Numbered from the stretch's first letter, positions 8,366 through 16,818 are shown. The stretch: DNA of 64,000 nt from Patulibacter sp. SYSU D01012 (GCF_017916475.1 NZ_JAFMTB010000001.1:1640043-1704042); one strand, 5' to 3'. Made by a program: numbers and translations. Notes: a model not told the origin generated them from the letters alone.

Positions 8366-10171
8366 CTACCAGCGGATCTCGTCGACGTGGACGTAGCCGG
8401 TCTGGTGGTGCGGGTTGAGGAAGTGCAGGCCGATCGCCTTCACGACGGACACGGACGCGGGCACCGTGTAGGTGAGCGTCTGCCAGCCGTTGCCGGCCAG
8501 GTTCGTGGTGGGCCCGAAGACGGCGTTCCAGCCGCCGTCCTTGACGTAGGGCTGCACCTGCACCTGGTTCGTGTCCGAGGCGCTGTGCACGTGGAAGGTG
8601 ACGACCGTGCCGGCGTCCAGGTTCGTCAGGCCGTAGTACGTGCCGACGCCGGAGTACTGGTTCGCCGCGAGGCCCGACATGTGGATCGCGAGGGCCTGGC
8701 TGCCGGCGCCGTAGTGCACGTAGCTCGACAGGCCCAGGTCCAGGTCGTTCCAGTGGTCGCTGCCCCAGCCGCCGGTGTCCTGCTCGAAGCCGTAGTGCAC
8801 GAACTCGCCGGCGTCCGGGGCGCCGCTCGGCGGCGTGGGCTGGGACGACGGGGTGCAGTTGCTCGCCGCGGTGTAGTTGCGGAAGACGCAGGTCGTCGGA
8901 TCGCCCGGCGCGCCGATGCCGAAGTTCTCGTGCGTCGTGCGGTTGTCGGGGTTCGTCGACCGCAGGAAGTACTTGTCCCACAGCAGGTAGCCGTCGGTGC
9001 CGTGGTCCATCGCGGCGGCCATCTTGGCGTCGAAGTACGCGGCCCGCCGGTTCAGCGTCGTCGTGGTGACGGGGTCGCTCTCGGCGTAGCCCGGGTCCGT
9101 CTTCGTCCGCTGGCCGGCCGCGACGTTCGCCTTGATCCCGGCCTCGCCGATCACGAACGGCTTGCTCCCGCAGTCCTCCAGGCGCTTCTGGAAGCTGTTG
9201 TCGGCGATGCCGTAGACGTTCGTCGGCCACGGGTCGCTCATGGCGTCGTAGTCGTGCACCTCGCAGATGTCGACCTTGCCCGCGTGGACGTACGCGTACT
9301 GCGAGCGGCCCGGCACGGGATCGCCGTCGTAGTGCGCGGGCTTGGCGCCGCACTGGCCGATGCCCATCGTCCCGAGCGAGACGAGCGGCGCGGGGCGGCC
9401 CGGGGTGCCGTCGACGTACGCCTCCTTCACCGCGTCGGTCATCTCGTCCGCGAAGTCGCGCAGCGCCTTCGGCCCGTCCGCCGAGCAGTCGCCGCCCGTG
9501 GGGGCCGTGGGCGTCTCCGCCTCGTTGACGAGCTGGAAGAAGGCGATCGTCGACGCGTAGCCGGACTCCGGGTTGTAGTGCCGGGCGACCTTGCGCGCCC
9601 AGTCCTTCGCCGACAGCGCGTAGCCGGCCATCGGCCCGGCGCCGGCCTGGCGGAACCCGCCCGTGTAGAAGCTGGTGGTCAGGTTGCCGCTGCTGCCCTG
9701 GTACGACGGGGAGACGCGGTCGCAGGCGCTCCACTGGTTCATCAGTACCGGCACGACCTTCAGCCCGCGGGCCTTCGCGCCGGCGAGGATCCGGTCGAAC
9801 GGCTTCCACGGGTCCGTGCCGCCCGGCACCTGCTGGTAGTAGCGCTGGAAGAACCACACGCGGATCGTCGTGGCGCCGGTCGCCGCGATCCGGTCCATCT
9901 GCCGCTCGAAGTCCTCGCTGCTCATCGGCGCGCCGCAGTTCTGGTCGCCGAGCACGGGGTGGTTGGACAGCGTGTAGTCGTTCCAGCCGATCGCCTTCCA
10001 CGGCGTGGCGCCGTCGAGGAGGACGCCGCGGCCCTGCGCGTCGACGCCGCGGCTGATGACCGCGTCGGCGTGGGCCGCGGGCGCGAGCGCCAGCAGGGCG
10101 GTCGCGAGGAGGGCGGCGACCGCGGCGAGCACGGCCGCCCAGCGCGGACGGGGCCGCACGGAGAGCGTCAT
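8366..10171 (-). CDS. Secreted GH5-like glycoside hydrolase with C-terminal binding domain
   Basis: 601 aa from the ATG at 10171 (AGGAAC upstream; a longer frame to 10219 reads as non-coding). Signal peptide about 1-36. The catalytic barrel has the clan-A signature: acid/base Glu in FFQLVNEAE (about 217), EVHDYD, and nucleophile Glu in FVIGEAGI (about 343). The pattern is closest to GH5 mannanases/endoglucanases, but the substrate is not settled. From about 440 a beta-sandwich resembling a carbohydrate-binding module follows (FEQDTGGWGSDHWNDL ... GYVHVDEIRW). It is the first gene of a two-gene operon. Confidence 0.82.
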   Translation of the reverse strand: MTLSVRPRPRWAAVLAAVAALLATALLALAPAAHADAVISRGVDAQGRGVLLDGATPWKAIGWNDYTLSNHPVLGDQNCGAPMSSEDFERQMDRIAATGATTIRVWFFQRYYQQVPGGTDPWKPFDRILAGAKARGLKVVPVLMNQWSACDRVSPSYQGSSGNLTTSFYTGGFRQAGAGPMAGYALSAKDWARKVARHYNPESGYASTIAFFQLVNEAETPTAPTGGDCSADGPKALRDFADEMTDAVKEAYVDGTPGRPAPLVSLGTMGIGQCGAKPAHYDGDPVPGRSQYAYVHAGKVDICEVHDYDAMSDPWPTNVYGIADNSFQKRLEDCGSKPFVIGEAGIKANVAAGQRTKTDPGYAESDPVTTTTLNRRAAYFDAKMAAAMDHGTDGYLLWDKYFLRSTNPDNRTTHENFGIGAPGDPTTCVFRNYTAASNCTPSSQPTPPSGAPDAGEFVHYGFEQDTGGWGSDHWNDLDLGLSSYVHYGAGSQALAIHMSGLAANQYSGVGTYYGLTNLDAGTVVTFHVHSASDTNQVQVQPYVKDGGWNAVFGPTTNLAGNGWQTLTYTVPASVSVVKAIGLHFLNPHHQTGYVHVDEIRW

Positions 10172-10322
10172 GGGGATCGTTCCTGGGGGTGAGGGGACCG
10201 GCGCCCACCGGCGCCGCACGCGTGTGCATCGTACAACGCGACGGCGCCGGAAGCCCGCGGACGGACGAGCGTCGGACGGGGCGCCAGGGGGGCCGCGGCG
10301 CTGCGTCCCCGTCTCCCCGGTC

Positions 10323-11135
10323 CTACAGCTCCGTGGCGACGAAGCGGCGGACGACGGCTGCGACCTGGCCGGGCAGCTCGTGGGCGGGGAAGTGCGTCCG
10401 TCCCCGGAGGCGCGTGTAGCCGAACCACGGGTGCGCAGCGCGGAACCGCTCGTGCAGCGCGTCGTACGACGGGTCCTTCGGGTGGGAGAAGACGTGGTGG
10501 ACGGGGCGCGGCTCCGCGAGCGCCTCCATCCGCCCCATGGGCGAGCCCCAGGTGCCGTAGGCGTCCTCGATCACGCGCCCGGACCGCGCCCACGTGTCGA
10601 ACCCGAACCCGCGCGACTCGAGGAACATGTGCTTGAGCAGCCGCAACGTGATGGCGCCGGCGAGCCAGCCCTTCGCCAGCCCGAGCTGCGTCCGCTTCCA
10701 GCGCTCGGGATCCTGCAGGTCGTGCACCGCGGCGGCGAAGTCCGGCGGGATCGTGGTCATGATCAGGTCCGCGATCACCACGCCGGGCACGCGTTCGGTC
10801 CCGAGCTGGTCGGCGAGCTCGAGGGCGACCCAGCCGCCGTGGGCGTGCGCGACGGGCACGGCCCGCTCCACCCCCAACGCGTCCAGCAGCGCCCGGGTGT
10901 CGGCGGTCTGGTCCGGCACGCCGTAGTCGCCGACGTCGGTGCGCTCACGGTCGTGGCCGCGCCACGAGAGCGCGACGACGCGGAAGTCGGGGGTCAGCTC
11001 GGGGATGAGCCGGCGGTAGTAGGACAGATCGTGCGCCCAGCCCGTCATGAGGACGAGGGTGGGGGCGTCCGGGGCGCCGCGGCCCTCGTCTCGGTAGTCG
11101 ATGGCGACCCCGTTCAGGGTCATCGTCTCGGTCAT
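10323..11135 (-). CDS. aqdC: Cofactor-free 2,4-dioxygenase, Hod/AqdC type
   Basis: 270 aa alpha/beta-hydrolase-fold protein. It is strikingly like 1H-3-hydroxy-4-oxoquinaldine 2,4-dioxygenase (Hod) along its length: LSWRGH, HAHGGWVALEL, DPERWKRT, WARSGRVIEDAYG, GSPM, AHPWF and THFPA. These enzymes open 3-hydroxy-4-quinolones with O2, releasing CO and an N-acylanthranilate, without metal or flavin. The catalytic dyad is kept (Asp123, His248). The nucleophile-elbow Ser of Hod (Ser101 in HSHGG) is Ala98 here, which rules out an ordinary esterase mechanism. The ATG overlaps the stop of the monooxygenase gene by 4 nt (ATGA). It is the last gene of the operon. Symbol given by homology and context. 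Confidence 0.82.
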   Translation of the reverse strand: MTETMTLNGVAIDYRDEGRGAPDAPTLVLMTGWAHDLSYYRRLIPELTPDFRVVALSWRGHDRERTDVGDYGVPDQTADTRALLDALGVERAVPVAHAHGGWVALELADQLGTERVPGVVIADLIMTTIPPDFAAAVHDLQDPERWKRTQLGLAKGWLAGAITLRLLKHMFLESRGFGFDTWARSGRVIEDAYGTWGSPMGRMEALAEPRPVHHVFSHPKDPSYDALHERFRAAHPWFGYTRLRGRTHFPAHELPGQVAAVVRRFVATEL

Positions 11136-12313
11136 GGCTGGTCCTTCCGCTGTCGGATGTGGGGGATGGGGGAGTCGGCGCCCATCGGGCGCATCTGGGT
11201 GGAGGCGAGCTGCGCGGCGGTCACGCGCGAGACGCGGCCGCTGGCCCGCAGGGCCAGGTCGCGGACGGGGTCGCCGAGCCGGTCGAGCAGGCGCATCCGG
11301 TACGACGTGCGCTGCGTCCGCTCGACGTCGCCGCGCGTGGCGCGCTCCCAGTCGGCAAGCGCGTCGTCCAGGCGCACTCCGGGGCGGCTGACCGCCGTCG
11401 CGAGGGCCAGCGCGTTCGTCATCGCGGTCCCGCCGCCCTGGCCGAGGAAGGGCGGCTGGGCGTGGGCGGCGTCGCCGAGGACGGCCACCCGCCCCTTCCA
11501 CCAGCGCGCCATCCGCACGTGCTCGAAGGCGTCCCAGGGCAGGATGGGGACGTCCGCCGCCGCGTCCAGCAGGGCACCGAGGGTGGGGAAGCTGCGCCGC
11601 CACTCGGCCGCGACGAGCCGGTCCCCGTCCAGGCCGGGATCGTCCGCGTGGCAGGTGAGGGCCAGGTACGTCAGGCCCGGGCCGCACGGCGTGTAGAGCA
11701 GCCGCCGGGTGCCCTGGAAGAACTCCAGATGGTGGTCGATCCGGTCCGCCGGGAAGAACCCCGGCGACGTCGGGACGACGACGCGCGCTGCGCCGTGGTG
11801 CATGCGGGTGCGGTCGTACGCGATGCCGAGGTGGTCGCGCAGGCGCGAGTGCACGCCGTCGGCGGCGACGACCAGGTCGGGGCGGCTGCGGCTGCCGTCC
11901 TCGAATGTCACGGTGCCGTCGGGCCGGACGGAGAGCGCCGGCGAGCTCGTCCGCAGGGCCACCCCGGCCCGCCCGGCGGCGTTCGCGAGCGCCGAGATCA
12001 GCGTCTCGCGCAGGGGCGTCACGCACGCCGGCTGGCCGGGCCCGTTGATCTCGATCGTGTACAGGTGGCGGCCGTGACGGGAGCGCGCCTCGATCGCGGG
12101 GGCGACGTGCGCGCCGGCCACTGCCTCCTCGCGCGCGCCGATGGCGTCGAGCGCGTACAGGCCGTTGTCCCAGATGTAGATGCCGGCGCCGACGGCCCGG
12201 ATCTCGGCCTGGCGCTCGTGCAGCTCGACGCTCCAGCCGCGCAGGGCCAGGGCGGTGGCGGCCGTCAGGCCGCCGATGCCGCCGCCGATCACGATCGCTG
12301 CTCGCTCGGTCAT
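11132..12313 (-). CDS. aqdB: FAD-dependent aromatic monooxygenase (AqdB/PqsH-like)
   Basis: 393 aa, PHBH-type class A flavoprotein. It has the dinucleotide motif VIGGGIGGLTAA at the N-terminus, the central AADGVHSRLR (DG motif), and VLGDAAHAQPPFLGQGG (GD motif binding FAD). In this setting the expected reaction is C3 hydroxylation of a 2-alkyl-4(1H)-quinolone with NAD(P)H and O2, making the substrate of the next enzyme. Salicylate-hydroxylase-like activity on another aromatic is the alternative. The ATG has GAGGACGAG upstream and lies 27 nt after the esterase stop. It is translationally coupled to the dioxygenase gene. Confidence 0.82.
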   Translation of the reverse strand: MTERAAIVIGGGIGGLTAATALALRGWSVELHERQAEIRAVGAGIYIWDNGLYALDAIGAREEAVAGAHVAPAIEARSRHGRHLYTIEINGPGQPACVTPLRETLISALANAAGRAGVALRTSSPALSVRPDGTVTFEDGSRSRPDLVVAADGVHSRLRDHLGIAYDRTRMHHGAARVVVPTSPGFFPADRIDHHLEFFQGTRRLLYTPCGPGLTYLALTCHADDPGLDGDRLVAAEWRRSFPTLGALLDAAADVPILPWDAFEHVRMARWWKGRVAVLGDAAHAQPPFLGQGGGTAMTNALALATAVSRPGVRLDDALADWERATRGDVERTQRTSYRMRLLDRLGDPVRDLALRASGRVSRVTAAQLASTQMRPMGADSPIPHIRQRKDQP

Positions 12314-12340
12314 GGGTGCTCGTCCTCGTTCGGGGTGGGG

Positions 12341-13684
12341 TCAGGGCAGCTCGCGGAGGACGGGGGCCTCCGGGTGGTGGGCCGGCCAGCTGTGGTCGTC
12401 GACGTCGCCGCTGGCCACGAACGCGCCCCACGCGGCGCGCATCCGTCGCCCGAGGGCGTCGACCTGGCGGGGCGGCAGCGGCCGCAGCATCGGCGCGCCG
12501 GCCCAGGCCTCGGGGGTGCCGAGCAGGAGCGGCAGGTCCAGGCAGTGGCAGGCGCCGTAGGGGCTGGCGGGGTGCAGCCGCGGGATGCGGTAGCGGTGGA
12601 CGCGGGCGCCGGCCCCGGCCAGCAGGTCGGCGAGCTCGCGCGCCGGGTCGTCGAACACCCGGGCCTGCACCGTCCGCTGCGCGCGGGTCACGAGCGCGGG
12701 ACCCACGACGGGCACGCGCCGCACCCGGCGGAGCAGCGGGTTCGGATCCCAGAACGCCCGCAGCTCGTCGGCCGTGGTGCCGACGAGCGCTTGCACCTCG
12801 GCGCCCCGGCGGGCCAGCGCGGCGCGCCACGCGGCGCGGTCGGGCACCGGGTGCACGCCGGCGATCGGCATGAGCGGCGGCGCGGCGTTCAGCCCGCCGG
12901 GCCCGGCCAGGCGGCGCAGCGTACGAGCCTGGGCGGCGAGCAGGACGGGCAGCGGGGCGGCGTGCGGGTCGTCGCGCAGCTCGGCGAGGAACGTTCGGCC
13001 GATCCGCTCGGCCTGCTGCGGCGTGCGCAGCGGTACGCCGAGGTTGGCGCTCTGCACGATCACGCGCCGGAGCAGCCCACGCGTGCGCTCCAGGCCCAGC
13101 ATGGTGGCGGCGGCCTGCGCCCCTGCGGACTGCCCGGCCAGGGTGACCGCCCTCGGGTCGCCGCCGAACGCGGCGACGTTGTCCCGGACCCACTCGACCG
13201 CCGTGATCTGGTCGAGCAGTCCCATGTTGCCGGCGGCGACGCCGTCGGCCCGCAGGTAGCCGAGGGCGCCGAGCCGTGAGCCGACGGTGACGACGACGAT
13301 GCCCGTCTCTCGCACCAGCCGGCGGGCGTCGTAGAAGCTCCAGTCGGCGCCGCCCGAGACGTACGCTCCGCCGTGCAGCCAGACGAGCACCGCGCGGCTG
13401 CCGGGCGCGGCGTCCGCCGGCGCGGTGACCGTCACGCGCAGGCAGTCCTCGCTCTGGGCGAACGGGCCGGGGGCGCCCATGACGGCCTCCAGGCGCGAGG
13501 GCAGCTGGGGGGCGGCCGGCCCGGGCGCCGTGGCGTCGACCGTGCCCGCGTGCGGCGCGGCGCGCTCCGGCGGGGCGAACCGCCGCGCCCGGGCGTAGCG
13601 CAGCCCGCGGAAGACCGCGGTGCCGTCGCCCCGCGTGCCCCGCCACCGCCCTGCCGGCGCCGTCACCTCGACCGTCCCGTCCAT
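12341..13684 (-). CDS. aqdA: Type-B carboxylesterase/amidase (AqdA-like)
   Basis: 447 aa. Type-B carboxylesterase motifs in order: SEDCLRV, oxyanion hole WLHGGAY (about 102-108), LAGQSAG with nucleophile Ser186, acid Glu307 (TADEL), and His380 (GACHCLDLPL). No signal peptide, so it acts in the cytosol. As first gene of an operon with the FAD monooxygenase and the Hod-like dioxygenase it fits the hydrolase that cleaves N-acylanthranilate to anthranilate and a fatty acid in aqdABC clusters. A general p-nitrobenzyl esterase is the alternative. The ATG is preceded by GGAGGGAG. Expression is probably controlled by the divergent TetR through the palindromes at 13702-13776. Confidence 0.8.
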   Translation of the reverse strand: MDGTVEVTAPAGRWRGTRGDGTAVFRGLRYARARRFAPPERAAPHAGTVDATAPGPAAPQLPSRLEAVMGAPGPFAQSEDCLRVTVTAPADAAPGSRAVLVWLHGGAYVSGGADWSFYDARRLVRETGIVVVTVGSRLGALGYLRADGVAAGNMGLLDQITAVEWVRDNVAAFGGDPRAVTLAGQSAGAQAAATMLGLERTRGLLRRVIVQSANLGVPLRTPQQAERIGRTFLAELRDDPHAAPLPVLLAAQARTLRRLAGPGGLNAAPPLMPIAGVHPVPDRAAWRAALARRGAEVQALVGTTADELRAFWDPNPLLRRVRRVPVVGPALVTRAQRTVQARVFDDPARELADLLAGAGARVHRYRIPRLHPASPYGACHCLDLPLLLGTPEAWAGAPMLRPLPPRQVDALGRRMRAAWGAFVASGDVDDHSWPAHHPEAPVLRELP

Positions 13685-13701
13685 CCGCCCGCTCCCTCCC
13701 T

Positions 13702-13737
13702 CGGTCTCTAACGCAAGAGTTCTTGCGTTAGAGACCG
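13702..13737. promoter_or_regulatory. Operator 1: perfect 17-bp palindrome
   Basis: Two 17-nt arms separated by 2 nt, with core CGCAAG-AGTT-CTTGCG. It lies between the divergent esterase and tetR genes, just upstream of the esterase. A possible esterase -10 (TACGGT on the minus strand, 13734-13739) overlaps its edge, with TTGCGA 17 nt upstream inside operator 2. Confidence 0.8.
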
Positions 13738-13754
13738 TAGGGCTTCCGCTCGCA

Positions 13755-13785
13755 TATCGCAAGAGGACTTGCGATAATTGCCGCA
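13755..13785. promoter_or_regulatory. Operator 2 and leaderless tetR promoter
   Basis: A second perfect palindrome (9-bp arms, 4-nt centre, 13755-13776) with the same core CGCAAG-AGGA-CTTGCG as operator 1; centres are 46 bp apart. Its right arm contains GATAAT (13773-13778), a good -10, which would start transcription at about the tetR ATG (13785). That ATG has no ribosome site. TetR bound here should block its own promoter. Confidence 0.75.
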
Positions 13786-14396
13786 TGGCCGCTCCGTCGC
13801 CCGACCCCGAACCCGAGCGCCCCCGCGCCGTGCGCGGCGAGAACCTGCGGGCGCGGGTCCTGGACGCCGCGCTCGCACTCGTCGAGCAGCGGGGTCTCGA
13901 AGGGGTGCGCATGGCGGACGTCGCGGCGGCCGCCGGCGTGCACGAGACGTCGCTGTACCGCCGCTGGCGCACCGTGCAGCGCCTGATCGTCGACGCGCTG
14001 ATCACCCGGACGGCCGAGGAGGTGCCCGTCCCGGACACGGGCTCGCTGGCCGGAGACCTGGAGGCCTTCACCGCCGAGCTCGCTCGCTTTGCCCAGACCC
14101 CCCACGGCCTGGCGCTCATCCGGGCCACGGTCGTGACCGATGGCGAGGCCGAGGCAGAGGAGCTGCGGCGCGAGTTCTGGACGCGGCGGCTCGGCGGTCT
14201 GGAGGTGATCGTCCAGCGCGGGAAGGACCGCGGCGAGGTCGATCCGGCCGTCGACGCGGACCTCGTCATCCTCCTCCTCGGCGGCCTGGTGCACCTGCAC
14301 GCGACGCACCTGCAGCAGCCGATCGCCGACGACCTGCCGCGGCGCGCCGTCGCGCTCCTGCGGGCCGGCCTGGGAGCGAGCGCGAGCGGCGGCTGA
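13785..14396 (+). CDS. TetR-family repressor of the aqdABC-like operon
   Basis: 203 aa. The N-terminal TetR helix-turn-helix is clear (about 22-66: LDAALALVEQRGLEGVRMADVAAAAGVHETSLYRRW). The C-terminal half is helical and would hold the ligand pocket. It is divergent from the esterase gene across 100 bp containing two palindromes of the same sequence, the usual layout for a TetR protein that represses both itself and its neighbour. The inducer is probably a substrate or intermediate of the pathway, such as an alkylquinolone or anthranilate derivative (inference). The start is the ATG at 13785; the open frame continues upstream through the operators, which are not coding. Confidence 0.88.
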   Translation: MAAPSPDPEPERPRAVRGENLRARVLDAALALVEQRGLEGVRMADVAAAAGVHETSLYRRWRTVQRLIVDALITRTAEEVPVPDTGSLAGDLEAFTAELARFAQTPHGLALIRATVVTDGEAEAEELRREFWTRRLGGLEVIVQRGKDRGEVDPAVDADLVILLLGGLVHLHATHLQQPIADDLPRRAVALLRAGLGASASGG

Positions 14397-14508
14397 CCGG
14401 GCTCGGCGAATAGGGTGTGCGTATGGCGTCCGCCACCCACCGGACGGGGTCCGGCCGCGAGCCGGTGCGCGCCGCGACGCACCACCCGACCGTCGCTCGG
14501 TCCCGCCG

Positions 14509-15111
14509 ATGATGCCGCCGCTCTTCCTCTACGACTTCAGCTCGCCCTACGCGTACTTCGCCGCACACCGCGTCGACGCGCTCATGCCGACCCGGGTGAC
14601 GTGGCAGCCGATCCTGTTCGGCGCCCTGGCCCGCTCGATCGGCAAGACGCCGTGGTCGCTGCAGGAGGGGCGAGAGCGCGACGCCCGCATGCGCGCCTGC
14701 GAGGAGCGCGCCGCCGCCCTGGGCCTGCCGCTGACGTGGCCCCGCGACTGGCCGCTCGGCACGTACTCCGTGCTGGCCGTCCGCGCCGCGCTCGCGGCCG
14801 GCGAGCAGGGCCTGATCCGCGAGTTCTCCCGCGAGGCGTTCCGGCAGGGGCTCGGCCTGGGCCGCGACCTGACGGACCCCGAGGTGGTGTGGGAGGCCAG
14901 CCGGGCGGCTGGCGCCGACGTGGACGCGCTGGCGGCGGCCGTCGAGCGCCCCGACCTGAAGGCCGCGCTGCGCGACGCGACCGAGGCGGCGGCGCGCCGC
15001 GGCGTGACCGGGGTACCGACGGTCGAGGTGGCCGGTGAGCGGTTCTGGGGGGACGACCGGCTGGAGGACGCCGCCCGGGCCGCGCGGGGCGCGGGGTGGG
15101 GGCGCGGCTGA
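14509..15111 (+). CDS. DsbA-fold isomerase, 2-hydroxychromene-2-carboxylate isomerase-like
   Basis: 200 aa thioredoxin/DsbA-fold protein of the kappa-GST type. The N-terminal FLYDFSSPYAYFA carries Ser in place of the CXXC of disulfide oxidoreductases, as in 2-hydroxychromene-2-carboxylate isomerase. The late cis-Pro motif GVTGVPTVEVAG and WGDDRL are also typical. It may use glutathione or a related thiol and act in aromatic breakdown. It lies 112 nt downstream of tetR on the same strand, so it could be a side activity of the same catabolic locus, but that is inference. Two adjacent ATGs (14509, 14512) can start it. Confidence 0.8.
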   Translation: MMPPLFLYDFSSPYAYFAAHRVDALMPTRVTWQPILFGALARSIGKTPWSLQEGRERDARMRACEERAAALGLPLTWPRDWPLGTYSVLAVRAALAAGEQGLIREFSREAFRQGLGLGRDLTDPEVVWEASRAAGADVDALAAAVERPDLKAALRDATEAAARRGVTGVPTVEVAGERFWGDDRLEDAARAARGAGWGRG

Positions 15112-15116
15112 GCGGC

Positions 15117-15542
15117 ATGGCGGCCGTGGGCCCCGGATCGGTGGGAGAGGATCGGACGCGGCCGGCGCGCGCGCCGCGGCCGGGCCCGCTGGGCGTGCGG
15201 TTGGGCGCGATCGTCCTCGTGGTGGGCGGCATGGCCGTGGGCGCGCTGGCCCGCGGGCCGATCGCCCGCATCGCCGGCGGGCCGGGAGACGCGTCGGGCG
15301 TCGGTCGGGTCATCGCGGCCGCCGTGATCCTGGCGTGCGCCGTGACGTTCGTCGGCGTGGGCCTGCGGGCGGCGAGACCGCGCGGAGTGGGGATCTTCCG
15401 GCGGTGGCTCGCCGCGGCGCTGCTGGTGGGCGCGACGGCACCGTTCGACCGGCTCGGCGGCGGGGGCGTCGCCGTCAACGCCGCGCTCGTGCTCGCGGGG
15501 TGTGCCGTCGGCTGGGCGCCCTGGGCCGGCCGCGGCACGTGA
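15117..15542 (+). CDS. Small four-helix membrane protein, unknown
   Basis: 141 aa from the ATG at 15117, 5 nt after the preceding stop (an overlapping GTG at 15096 is possible). There is a basic Pro-rich N-terminus, then four hydrophobic segments (LGAIVLVVGGMAVGALA, VIAAAVILACAVTFVGVGL, WLAAALLVGATAPF, VAVNAALVLAGCAVGWA). No family is recognised. It is likely co-transcribed with the DsbA-like gene. Confidence 0.55.
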   Translation: MAAVGPGSVGEDRTRPARAPRPGPLGVRLGAIVLVVGGMAVGALARGPIARIAGGPGDASGVGRVIAAAVILACAVTFVGVGLRAARPRGVGIFRRWLAAALLVGATAPFDRLGGGGVAVNAALVLAGCAVGWAPWAGRGT

Positions 15543-15618
15543 TGACCCGCGGGCGCCGCGCATCGGCGGGCCCGCCGACGTGCTGCGAGCCCCGCCTGCG
15601 TGCGCCCCGTTCCGGGCC

Positions 15619-16818
15619 TCAGAGCACCCGGTTGACCGCGTCCGGGTGCGCGGCGGCGGCCGGCTTGTCCGCCCGCAGCAGCGCCTGCGCGCAGCGCCGG
15701 ACCCACGTCGCCAGCTCGCCGGCGTCCAGCTCGTCCAGGTCGGCCGGCAGCTCGATCGCGTCGCCGACCGTCCGGTTGTGCTCCACGAGCCAGCGGACGA
15801 GGTAGCGGTCGAGCTGGGCGCGGACCTGGCCGTCCGTCGCCTCGCCGGCCAGGCGCTCGCGGGGCGCGCTGGTGTCGAAGGCCGCGGGGCGCTCGCCGTC
15901 GCCGGCCGCCTCGCCGTCGTCGCTGCGGACGGGGCGGTAGTCCGGCACGGCGTACTCGCGCGAGGGGGCGTCGGCGGTCGAGCCCTCGTCGCCGTCGAAC
16001 CAGTTGTCGCCGCCGCGCGCCTCGGGACCGTCGCCGGGGCGGTGCACGCCCTTGACCGGCGCGGGCGCCTTCGGCCCGGGCGTCTCGCCGAACGTCTTGC
16101 GGATCTCGGCGGCGGTCATGTCACCCTGGGCGACCTTGCCGGCCAGGTCGACCGCCTGCTTGGTCGTGATCGTGCCCTTGTCGGTCTGCCGGCGCAGCAG
16201 GTCGGCGATCGTCAGGGACAGGTCGCCGTCGGCGACGCGCTGCTGCACCTCCTCCGGCAGCTCCAGCAGCTTCAGGTGGCGGCGGACCCAGCTGGGGGAG
16301 AGGCCGATGGAGCGGGCGACCTCGGCGGCGCTGGCCCCGTCGCGGCGCTTCATCAGCAGCCGCAGCCCGCGGGCGGCCTGGATCGGCTCGAGCTGCACGC
16401 GCTGGACGTTCTCCAGCAGCTGGATCTCGAACGCCTCGTCCTCGTCCAGGTCGACGATCTCGTCGACTGGCGTCGTCTCCCAGCCGAGCGCGACGATCGC
16501 CGCGTGCCGCCGGTGCCCGGCCACGAGCAGGAACTCCTCGTCCCCGCCGGGCTTGCGCCGCACGAGCGGCGGCGTCAGCAGCCCGCGCTGCCGGATCGAC
16601 AGCGCCAGGTCGTGGATCTCGGGCAGGTCCGGCCGGATGTTGCGATCGGCGGCGATCCGGTCGACCGGCACCACCTGCCGCACCCGTGCCTTGCTGGCCG
16701 TGTCGAACGCCGGCTCGGCGGCGAGCTCGGCCGCCAGGCGCTCCTGCTCCTTGGCCGCGCGCTCGGCGTTGAGCTGCGCGACCGCCTCCTCGCCGCTCTG
16801 GAAGTCGTCAACCGACAT
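15619..16818 (-). CDS. ParB/Spo0J-like nuclease/partition domain protein, orphan
   Basis: 399 aa. The N-terminal ParB domain (about 48-140) has the order of the family: IRPDLPEIHDLALSIRQRGLLTPPLV, then AGHRRHAAI where the chromosomal proteins usually have GERRxRA, then LLENVQR. A helix-turn-helix (about 160-195, AAEVARSIGLSPSWVRRHLKLL) follows. The C-terminal part is acidic, then helical, and could dimerise. No ParA gene and no recognisable parS site are adjacent. It may be an accessory or element-borne ParB, or a transcription factor of this fold, rather than the chromosome-partition ParB. It borders the AT-richer island. Confidence 0.8.
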   Translation of the reverse strand: MSVDDFQSGEEAVAQLNAERAAKEQERLAAELAAEPAFDTASKARVRQVVPVDRIAADRNIRPDLPEIHDLALSIRQRGLLTPPLVRRKPGGDEEFLLVAGHRRHAAIVALGWETTPVDEIVDLDEDEAFEIQLLENVQRVQLEPIQAARGLRLLMKRRDGASAAEVARSIGLSPSWVRRHLKLLELPEEVQQRVADGDLSLTIADLLRRQTDKGTITTKQAVDLAGKVAQGDMTAAEIRKTFGETPGPKAPAPVKGVHRPGDGPEARGGDNWFDGDEGSTADAPSREYAVPDYRPVRSDDGEAAGDGERPAAFDTSAPRERLAGEATDGQVRAQLDRYLVRWLVEHNRTVGDAIELPADLDELDAGELATWVRRCAQALLRADKPAAAAHPDAVNRVL

